From Melitaea cinxia (taxonomy: Eukaryota > Arthropoda > Insecta > Lepidoptera > Nymphalidae): a stretch of 64,000 nt of DNA. Position 1 is the first letter of the stretch. The number at the start of each line of letters is the position of its first letter. The position numbers and the translations under genes are program-made. The notes under the pieces were generated by a model. The model searched no databases. It saw only the letters and a program-made list of their open reading frames with translations, and had not been told where the DNA came from. The DNA lies in contig NC_059409.1 in NCBI RefSeq assembly GCF_905220565.1, positions 5,401,501 to 5,465,500 of the forward strand. The letters run 5' to 3'. Below, piece by piece: positions 27,201-39,200 of this stretch.

Positions 27201-30200
27201 CTGACATATAAATTGGAAAGAAATATTTGTACAAATACAAACATAAATCCCGAGCAGGAATCGACCCGCAGACGTTTTAGGCGACTACACGCACCAGAAT
27301 GGTTGTTTAGGGGGGACTTGCATACTGCCAGTTATAGAAATTTAAAATTTAATTGGCGACGCATTAGCGCATCGGGCACATCGCTGAATTGCGTCAGTTG
27401 CGCTGGCGTGTAGGTTCTGTTTCTGTAGTATGTGTATTCTGTAGGCTCCATCCCTGCATGTAGCAGAGATTTGCATATGGATGTTTGCCGTGATCTGGGC
27501 GTTTGTGCTTGTGTATTGTGTGTGTTTCCTGACCCTTAATACGGGAGTGAATCTTAGAGGAGGCCATTGAGTGTGAGGCATATATTGTTACCGGCTTAAC
27601 AGATTCTGTTACGGCCGAACCCAATATTCAGTCTATCTCTAGTTATGTCCTACTAGAGACAGAAATATCTATCTATCATTCATTTTACTGACCCAATAAA
27701 CTTGTCGACGATAGGCAATCTTATCCTTCAAAGCTATCTATCGATGAGAGGGAGGATAGCTTACCGGAGATATCAGTTCGTATGAAAATGACAGTGTAAG
27801 CGTCCCAATAATAATAGAGTTCTATCTGTCAGTAACGTTGGCTATCTTTAGTAACAACAATATCCGATCTATAGTTTTCGGGGGATAACTAAGATTTATT
27901 AATTGCAAAGGTATTTTCTTTGTTTAAAATAAAATTAATTTCGAGTGAAAAATAATGGCAGACTCAAGTTCAAGTAGCAGTTCAAGTGATATTGCTCTTT
28001 TGCAACAAATATTTGAATAAAAATAATAAGTTTCTTGTGAAATGATACTTACTTTACTCATCTTGTGACCCTTGTGAAACAAACAATTTGGTATAACTTG
28101 GGTCGCAAATTATACAAATTCAAACGAAACGACGATTCAATAAAGCGTAATGGCTTCGTAGCGTCTTTGTCGTGTCGTGTTAAAACGTTCCGTTACTAGA
28201 TTTACCGTGCAGTCCATATTAATATAATATCGTTTATTCTAAATTAAAAAGTTGTGTAAAAATTAATTTGTCCATATTTTTATAAAACAAGATTACTTTA
28301 ATATGAATAAAATTTGTATAACAAATTTAAATACTACAAAACATCTATGTAACATAACTGAGGCCGTCTGTGACGCTGCGTATACTGGAATGTAAGGGAG
28401 AGCTCAGGTCTATCTACAGCTAACTGGAGATAGTAGTCCCCTATCCGAATTATTGGGACAACTAGAAAGGATAGATAGTTAGTTATTAGCAGTCGATGAT
28501 AACTACCTATCTCTATTTTAGATTGAATATTGGGTTCGGCCGTTAGGCAACTTCTTCTGTACACTGTGTTAATAAGTGATGTTGGTAGAAAATTTTTAGA
28601 CGGATAATATTAAAAATTATTATATATTTGTTTTTTTTTTTTAGACTAGCTAAGGCCGAACCACCTGCAAACTTGGAACAGGCCGAGAATGCAATTAAAG
28701 AGCATGAAGCTTTCCTTACAACTATGGAAGCTAATGACGATAAAATTAACTCAGTCGTTCAATTCGCCAACCGTCTGGTTGAGGAGAGACACTTCGATGC
28801 TGACAAAATACAACGCAAAGCTGAGAGTATTCGTGCGAGACGGGATTCCAACCGTGAGAAGGCACTCCAACAGATGGAAAAACTACAAGACCAACTACAG
28901 CTTCATCAATTCCTTCAGGATTGCGACGAGTTAGGAGAATGGGTACAAGAGAAGAATGTAACCGCTCAAGATGATACCTACCGCTCGGCGAAGACTATCC
29001 ACTCAAAATGGACTCGCCATCAAGCTTTCGAAGCAGAGATCGCGGCTAATAAGGAACGTCTCTTTGCTGTTCAGAATGCGGCTGAGGAACTCATGAAGCA
29101 AAAACCAGAATTCGTTGAAATCATCTCGCCCAAGATGATGGAACTCCAAGATCAATTCGAGAACCTTCAAACTACCACTAAGGATAAGGGCGAACGCCTC
29201 TTCGACGCGAATCGTGAAGTGCTTCTTCACCAGACGTGTGACGACATCGACTCGTGGATGAACGAGCTCGAGAAGCAAATCGAAAATACAGACACCGGCA
29301 CTGATCTGGCATCTGTCAATATTCTAATGCAGAAGCAACAGATGATCGAGACTCAGATGGCCGTGAAGGCTAAGCAGGTTACCGAACTCGAAACTCAAGC
29401 GGAATACCTGCAAAAGACCGTTCCGGATAAAATGGAAGAGATTAAGGAGAAGAAAAAGTCTGTGGAGCAACGTTTCGAGCAGCTCAAGGCGCCACTATTG
29501 GAGCGCCAGAATCAACTTGCGAAGAAGAAAGAAGCGTTCCAATTCCGTCGCGACGTCGAGGATGAGAAGTTATGGATACACGAAAAGATGCCTCTGGCCC
29601 TAAGTACCGACTATGGAAACTCATTGTTCAACGTTCAGATGCTACAGAAGAAGAATCAATCTTTGAAGACGGAGACAGATAACCACGAGCCGAGAATTTT
29701 GACAGTAATTTCCAACGGGCAGAAGTTGATTGACGAGGGACACGAAGCTGCGCCCGAATTCAAAACTCTTATTGAAGAACTCACTGCGAGGTGGCGAGAA
29801 CTTAAAGGTAAGCTTATGATTACTTTTGAAAGCTATGAAAATATTTTAGTGTCTAAAGGAGAATGATACGATTCCATACAATCTTGGGCCAAAATGTAAT
29901 GAAATGAAAATGGTATCAATTAATGCATTTAGGGTTATTGCTTCCTCGCTGAAAATTATCTATATTTTGGCTATCTGAGAGTGGAGTTATTAGACTTTTC
30001 GTAAAAGTGAGGTTATGTTACAATGTCTATAAAAAAACGCGATCACTAAGTTCTTGTAGCATTAATATTTGTTATATTTAGTGAAGACTGTTTGAAAACT
30101 CACTACGAATATTTATATACACTTGAAACCATAAATAAATATCAGGAATGGACTCAGAATGCATCGGAAAACAGTAAACACAAAACGAATGACGGACACA

Positions 30201-33200
30201 GTATTATCGTTAGTCACAAGTTAGTCAGCTTTCAAAGCTGTCATTAAAAATATGATTTACTTTAAATCGATATGAAATCGATAATCATTTTGGTTTATCA
30301 GATATTAATTGATATTGTCCATATTAATGTAACTTTATTTAAATGCACTTTATTGTTTACAGCTTTAATTGTGCATCTAAATATCTTGAATTAATTAACT
30401 AGTGCAAACCTTTTTTTTTTTTTAATTCTGTAATCGATTATAGTTGAATCGATACCCAAATAATTTGATGAAAACTATCTTTCTCAATTTTCTCCGCTTC
30501 TAGATTCAGAATTGAGCTGATATTTTATATTTTAAAATAAAAAAATATGACCAATTTTTTAAACAATATCTCTACTCATTACATTTTGGCCCAAAAGTCC
30601 CATTCTCCTTTGATTATAAGTTATCTTTACAAATTTGGTTTTGTTTTATAGATGCCATCGATCAACGTAAGGACAACTTGGCCCAATGGGAGAAGGCTCA
30701 GCAATATCTATTCGACGCGAACGAAGCCGAAGCGTGGATGAGTGAACAGGAACTTTACATGATGGTAGAGGACCGTGGCAAGGACGAGATTTCAGCTCAG
30801 AACCTGATGAAGAAGCACGAGATATTGGAACAGGCAGTAGATGATTACGCGCAGACCATCAGACAATTGGGAGAAACTGTTCGTCAGCTGACCAGCGAAG
30901 AACATCCTTTGAGGTGAGTTTGAAAAAGACGAATTAGTATCAAGAAATCAACTAATATTATTTGGTAATTTCAATGTGGCATTAACTTATCAAAGTTTAT
31001 ATATCATTCATCATCATTTCCGCCTATTGCTGTCCACTGCTGGACATAAGCCTCCACAAGTTTGCGCCAAAAATGGCGTGAATTCATGTGTGTTGCCCAT
31101 AGTCACCACTCTGGGCAGGCTGGAAAGTTGATATAAGGACATAGGAAAAACACCTGAATCATTGTAAACTTAAATAAAAAATGATCTATGTACGTCATCA
31201 GCTTTCGATTCTGGTACACTATTATAACATAATTCATATTGATATACGATATTCCTTAAATCTAATTCCAATTCTTTACTCAACAGCGAACAGATTTCGG
31301 TGAAGCAATCGCAAGTAGACAAGCTATACGCTGGTCTCAAGGACCTGGCAGGTGAAAGGCGTGCCAAGCTGGACGAGGCTCTGCGACTCTTCCAGCTGTC
31401 GCGCGAGGTCGATGACCTCGAGCAGTGGATCACGGAAAGGGAGCTGGTCGCCAGCTCGCAGGAGCTAGGGCAGGATTACGACCATGTTACGGTGAGAGAA
31501 TTTATTATTTTGTACTGCAATTGTCCAGAGATTTTAAACTCTCGATATGGATATAAGTATCATCATATATTAAGATTGTTTAACAATGAATTGTTAGATA
31601 TTTCACTAATCATAGCTCAGAGCTTGTCGCGAGACATGCAGAGTTTTATCGAGATATTTACCTTTACCGCTCACACAATCACCACTAAGCAATTGTATCC
31701 CCGATTTTTGACTCATACCCGATTGAAATTTTAATTTCATCCTCTTGACCTCTATAGATCTTACTTAAATGATTGTCGAAGTTGCAATAATACAATTTTT
31801 TTTTTACTAAAAATGATCTAAGAAAATAATGTCTTTTTATTCAGCTTCTATGGGAGAGATTCAAGGAGTTCGCCCGCGAGACGCAGTCGGTGGGGTCGGA
31901 GCGCGTGGCCACGGCTGAGCGTATCGCCGACCAGATGATCGCCATGGGACACTCCGACAACGCCACCATCGCGCAGTGGAAGGAGGGCCTGCGCGAGACT
32001 TGGCAAGACCTGCTGGAGCTTATCGACACCAGGACACAGGTGATAATTGCTGCTTCACACGTGTTGCTCGACAAGTCTTAGCATGAAAGTGTATGTGCAC
32101 CATGAATATATGGCTTTTATTTGTGTGATAATTACACAACTGGTTATTTGAGTAGAGTGTGCAAATATGATTAATAAAAATGATAGAAGATGCTTTGATG
32201 AAGAAATTATGTATTATTTAAATTGAAAAAATTAAAACTTGACATAATTATTTAACATGGTAAAATTAGTTACAAATTTATAAACTTATTATATTTATGA
32301 TTATTGAAAATATATAAACTGATATAAAAATATGGTGTCTATATTAACAAGCTGTAACGATGACAGATGCTGGCCGCGTCCCGCGAGCTGCACAAGTACT
32401 TCCACGACTGCAAGGACACGCTGCAACGCGTGAACGAAAAGGCCCGCGGAGTTAGCGACGAGCTGGGCCGCGACGCGATCAGCGTCGGCGCGCTGCAGCG
32501 CAAGCACCACAACTTCATGCAGGACCTCAGCACGCTGCAGCAGCAGGTGAGCTACAGCTGTCTATATCTATATATGTGTATATCTTCGGAGACGTGGGCC
32601 CAGCTACGGAGTGCCGCAGGTGGAGGCCACGCGCGGCGAGTGCGCGCGGCTGGGCGCGTCGTACGCGGGCGACAAGGCGGCGGAGATCACGCGGCGCGAG
32701 GCGGAGGTGGCGGAGGCGTGGCGCGCGCTGCAGGCCGCGTGCGCCGCGCGCCGCGCCAAGCTGGAGGACGCCGACCAGCTGTACCGCTTCCTGAGCCAGG
32801 TGCGCGACCTCACGCTGTGGATGGACGACGTCGTGCGCTCCATGAACACCGGCGAGAAGCCGCGGTGAGTGCTGCCTCTAGCCCCTCTTCGCTACTACTA
32901 ATCACGCGACATCGACGGCCCCTTTCACCCCTTGTGGATAAACTTTATACTAATTAATAGAATTTAATAGCAGGAGGTACGATATTCCATTATGACATTT
33001 ATCTCCACAATTCATAAATGAAAAATTTTGGATTCACGTTTGTGAATGGAAATATCCAAATGGGTGAAACGGATCCTAAGTAACTTTATAACCACTTGGA
33101 TTACTAAGTGGTTAAAAAATGTGTGTAACGTTTTAGACTACTCCTTTTCATCCTTATTCAGAAATCAAGTGTATCCCCCCTCTCCTTAATATATTTCGCG

Positions 33201-36200
33201 ATTTTTTCCGAACACCCCTCCCTTTCGAGCCTCACGTGATTAATAGACGAATCCTTACTATGCAAGTGCAAGAGAACGGGCATCATCTAGAAAGTTCGAT
33301 TACAGTGACGTGAGCGGCGTCGAGCTGCTGATGAACAACCACCAGTCTCTGAAGGCGGAGATCGAGACGCGCGAGGATAAGTTCACGGCGTGTATCGATC
33401 TCGGTCGGGAGTTGCTCGCGAGGCAGCACTACGCGTCGCCCGACATCCGAGACAAGTTGCTCGCTCTCACCAATCAGAGAAACGCGCTGCTGCGCCGCTG
33501 GGAGGAGCGCTGGGAAAATTTGCAGCTCAGTAAGTCCCTCGCAATATTTACTTTATTTATACACGACTATAGGCAAACGGTTATAACGGTTAACGGTAGC
33601 CTATAGACGCCTACAGCATTAGAAGTATCATAATCGCTTTGCCGAACATATTTCCGACCCTCACTAGGAGCTTTCAACAAAACTGCTTGAAAGCAGTGTT
33701 ATTTAGCTGTGATCTTTTGTAAGGTTGAGATACCTCCCCAGTCGGGCTGCTCCAGATTTTGAGTAGGATATATCCTGCTGTACCCTACCTCAATAAAGAC
33801 AGGTGTCGTCACACGTGCAGAGCTACATCAAACACCTACCGAAATTTTTTTTCGGCCTGTTTCGGCAAAAAAAAAATCTAGTTTAGACTTTAGTTTCGGT
33901 TTTGGTCCTAAATGGACCGAAACTCGAGACCAAGGCCGAAAATTCGGTTTCGGCTTCGGCTGTAAAACCTGTTCCGGTCAGCCACTGTATATATAAATAC
34001 ACGATGATAATCCCCGCAGTCCTGGAGGTGTACCAGTTCGCGCGCGACGCGGCCGTCGCGGAGGCGTGGCTGATCGCGCAGGAGCCGTACCTCATGTCGC
34101 AGGAGCTCGGCCACACCATCGACGAAGTGGAGAGCCTGATCAAGAAGCACGAGGCCTTCGAGAAGAGCGCCGCCGCGCAAGAGGACCGCTTCAGCGCTCT
34201 ACAGCGCCTCACTACGGTCAGTGTGAATGCAGCTGTACAACCAGCTAGTTATTGCACTTTGTATACTTTTGTATTTATTTCTAATTTCATAGGTGTAGGT
34301 GTAGACTAATGTAAGAAAGCTGAATATCACATGATTATAAAATTTAGATGACTGTAACAACGAAGGCCCAAGCTGTCCTCGAAAGTCATGTGAATGTGTT
34401 CAGTAAAGTTTGACATGTGATCAGCTGATAGTTCTTTATTTAAATTGAAGTAACAAAATGGTTTTTATAGAGGTTCAGCTTTCTTGAGTCATGACTATTT
34501 TTAACTCGTATTGGCGAGGGTTTCTATGTGTGCGGAAACTTGTAAATATCCAGTTTTGTAAAGCAAACATAGACAACATTATTTTAAATTTGGAAAGAAG
34601 GATTAGAAATACACAACAGTTAAATTTATACACGCACACATATTGTGGCATACGATGATTTAAAGCGCTTATAAGCACTTTAAAACCAATTACTTTGAAA
34701 TTTCACGATCTTGACAACGATTTCTGTAAAATGGCATGGATTTTTTTTAAATAGGTTTAAATGAACAAATAATAAATGGTTTGCTTGGTAGTTAATTCTA
34801 ATGTTTGATATCTCATAGAATAAATAATTTTAACACAGCACCTTTTATACAGTTATCATCTCTCATCTTCACCAATCTAAATTGACATGATTTTTTTTAA
34901 TCGCTTGTTTTAAATCGCTAAGTAGTACGTTTGATATCATTATAATTTACTTTTTGTTTAATTTACTACTAGCTTGAACTGAATGCAGCAACACTATGGC
35001 CTCCCGCACAACCTTGGGATAAATGTGACGAATCATCCTTTGTTTTCCAATATCCGCCTCCCACACCTTTGAAACCATCACTAAAAATAGCTTCTAAAAT
35101 TACTCGGCCAGTCGGAGAAGTTGTACAAGAAATAATAAATTCAAACGATAAGTTGCAATTACCCGAAAAGTTTAAAAAGAGAAGCCTAGACATAGATTAC
35201 TGCCAGACACCGGTCACAAAGAACGATTCGTACCTCTGGTCGGTCGTTACAAATAATAGTTTGTCAACAATTTCCGAAACGAGCAGTCCGCCTATGACTC
35301 CTCTAAAATCGCCCCTATCTCCTGAAATATACAGCTCAATTTTCTTCGAATACAATCAAGATAATGATATGTCGAACGATAAATTAGCCACAATAGACTT
35401 CATGTTGTGGGAAAGGTTGTCCTATCAGAATGTTTACCCAAACGTATCCTTACTAAGACCTACGAGGAGTCAAAGCGAATCGTCCTCTAAATCGGGCAGT
35501 ATAAAAGGCTTAATGAAAAGATTATCTTGGAGAAAGAAATCTGACAGCGATAATAATCATAAAGCTGAAGTGGCCGTCTTATCCCTGCCCGGCTTGACGA
35601 GCAGCACGAAGGCTGTTAACGATTTAGGCAAGGAAGTTAAGACCGTTCCTCTATCCTCTTCCCTGTTATTACTGTCCCAAACGCGCAGTTTATTGTATCC
35701 GGAGGGTGCTTGGTACTATAACTACTTGGATAGTGTAAGTGTGGAGTTGATATACCGCATGATGCTTTGTGTGTGCATTTTTGATATTATCGCATGATTA
35801 TTTCATAAGAATTTTACTACTGAAAATGCTACAAATAAAACTTCCCAACTGAGACGTAATTTCGTCTAAGTTAAAAAAAAAATGCTTATCAGATGGAATA
35901 GCTACACGATAAATATGAATTTTCTATCAATTGCCTAATTTTTATCAAACGCAAAAAAAATGTAACTACCACAAGCCCGTCGGCACTAACACGCAACGGC
36001 TCGCTCAGTGAGTGACGCGTCGACTCAACGCTCCTCCAATACAGTTCGAGGTGAAGGAGATGAAGCGGCGGCAGGAGGCGGCCGAGGCGGCGGAGAGCGC
36101 GCGGCGCGAGCGCGAGGCCGCCGAGGCCGCGGCGCAGGCGCGCGCGCAGGACGCCGTGGACCGCGCCGCCGAGCCCGAGCCGCAGCCCGCGGGTGAGTGT

Positions 36201-39200
36201 GCGCGCACGTCCCCCACCAGGGTCACGTAGCTGTGGGGAACGTACGGTGTGTATGTACCCTAAAGTCTGTTCAACGAGAAGAGATACCAAATGTAAACAA
36301 GGCCCGACGACGGAACAAACAAAATATAGTCTATCTCTTTCTATCTTGTTTGTTTGCTATCTGCTGCACGTCTCTGCAAAGTCGAATGATATTGTAACTG
36401 GCCTTGAAAACAATCGGACCGCGTACGGCCCTTTGATTTTGTATCATTTATTTTTATTTCATTTCGTGTCCTGAAGCGATCGAGATGATTTTTATATTTC
36501 GATAATTATTATTTAAGAAGGATTAAATCTTAAATACATAATTATATTTAATTAATTATATTAAATTCAGTAATTCTCAAAATATAAATATATTTTACAT
36601 TTTAAAAATTTGTGTTAGTAATAAAAAGGTTACAAAACCCTGCATAGTTGAATGACCTCGCATTTGGTTTGTTTACATTTGGTATCGGCTCGTTGAACGC
36701 ACTATAGTGTACACGTGACGTTTGTCATGGCTCGCCTCGGTACAACTTTAATCTTTAATCACCCCGTACGTACGCTCACGTGCCGGCAGGTGACTCTTCG
36801 AACTGCGAACTCGGGCCATCGTGAAGTCAATGAGCGGAACCGTATCCGATTATATCGGTGACGTAGCCCCGTTTGTTGTACCGACACTTTTTGATACGAC
36901 ATTGTTCACTATACGTTAATTTGGTAATGTGCAATAGATATCTATAGTCTATGTTCATGTCTTGAGATTTATTTTTAGATGGGCTATGTGATACATATAC
37001 CTGATTTATTAATGTGATTTAATATATAAATAAATAAATAATTAACTTAACCGAGTCGCGCATCTAAAATATAATCCGTAGCGTTTCAATTTTACACCTT
37101 AAGGTTTCGAAGAGTCATCACAGAAAAAGTTTATATTTAATATTTTTCTCGTTAGAATGAAACTAGTCAATTTATTTGTTTCTTTTTTTATATTTGATAA
37201 AATTAAGTTTTATTAAAAGTTGATATAAATGTAGGATATAAATTGAATAATAAATAAATGATAATGGAAAACACAACATTTTGAAAATAACCTCACTTCG
37301 ACTCACGGATTGCAATGTAAGCACGCATGTGTACCTTCTAGCACTGTCAATGAACCAAACTTTCTAAATTATACAATAATATCTTTACTAATTTTCACCA
37401 CTTAACTGGTGGAATGCTGCTTGCAAGTTGCAACAAAATAACACTATTCTATAGTTTAAAATAAGAAACGATGAAAATATTACAAAAGACTTAGCACATT
37501 CGCACTGCGAGGCCTAAAGTCTTAACGGCGTCGCTTGCCGCTTTCCATGTGAAATTACCCTTATTGTATCGCTTGCTCGATCCACGAAAGAATATTACGC
37601 TGGTTGTTCGAAATTGTCACTAATAAATTTGTCAGTAACGTAAATTGGTCATTTCGAAGTTTTCGACATTGATTACGGCTTTATTATCATACAAAGCCTA
37701 TATTGTATCTAAATTCTTTACAAGTTGTGGCGACAACTTAAAATCCCTATTTTTCGAAGTATTGAAGATACCCGAAAAACAATATAACGATGTCTTTCGC
37801 GGACCGAGTCACGCGTGTGAGACAAAAGGGACATTACTTACCAATGTGTTGTCCACACATGCACACGCGTAGTCGTAAGGAGAACATCCACTAAAGCGGC
37901 TGAGAAGGCCCAAGAGCGACCGCATTCCCAGCCAGGTAACAGAGCGCTTTATATAAACTTAATGATTTCGAGAGATACCCAGCTGTACGCATGTGCTTAT
38001 ACATCGTAGTCATTAAATGGGTGTCTTAATATCGGGTTACACTGCGCTCTAAACTAGTAATGCCACGGAGTAGATGTTGTTTAATTTTGTTTTCTTTAGA
38101 AGCTTTCAAAGGCTATAAAACATGTATTAGGCTCGGTTTCACCTAGGCTCTGTTAGACAGGTCTCTAAGCACAATTTTCTTAACGTTGCACTATTTCTAT
38201 ATTCACGACTCTTTCTCATTTTTCTAGGTGAAGGACGTAGATCATCTCACTTTGCTATTCATTTCAATATTTCCGATTTATTAGTAGATGTTACAAAATA
38301 TTTATTGTAATAATTTTAGATGTCATAAAAATATCTAATTAATATGACTGGTTTTAACTTTTGGAAATAATTGTTATTATTAAATATTTTGTAACACTAA
38401 TTTTACGTACATTATTTTTCACGCTTATTTACTACAAAATTATTTAAAAATAATTGATATAAATAGATATTCGAACGACAGTATCAGGTTATATTAAAAA
38501 TAAAAATGCATTATTTTTCTTAAATTTTTAAAAAAAATTAAACCTAATATTGTCGTAAGAAAATAAAACCCAAATTCATATAAACCCGTTAAAAATATAT
38601 TACATGTATTTTATGATATCAACCGCTAATCACGGTGATGGTTTTGATACTCTTCATTTTCATATCTTCGTTGTATTAAAATAATTTAATAAAAATACGT
38701 GCTATCAACTTATAATGTGTTCTTCTCTTTCAATGATGCCGTCTAAGTAGAAGGTAGGTATCACTTATTGCTTCCGCGTAAGCTTAACTCGCTACACTTG
38801 TATGCAATGCTTTATTTTTTAGCTCGCTTTGCATGTATATACTCATATAATTCAATTATATTATACAACAAAGTTTAATTATGTTTACCTTATGTCATAT
38901 AACTATTTTATACTTACTTTATTTAATTCTTGAACTCTAAGCCTTCCTTTAAGCACTTTTTATACCTGAAATTAATTCAAAGACAAAAAATATATGTTAC
39001 TTTTTGAAATGAAAATTTAGGCGTTTTAGTAATTGATATTTTTGTTTCTAATTTAAATAATAGATAGGTAGTCTTTGACAATGAACTCTTTGGGTGCATA
39101 TTATTATGCATGACTGTGTTTAGGTAAAAACAATTTGCTTATGCGTGTACTATTCGAAAATAGTTTACAGTTAAAGTTTTTCCCTACATGGAGGTAGAGA

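Noticed and set aside
26453..27244. 263-codon minus-strand frame
   Set aside because: It is the antisense shadow of the GC-rich beta-spectrin exon 26825-27015 extended into flanking intron.
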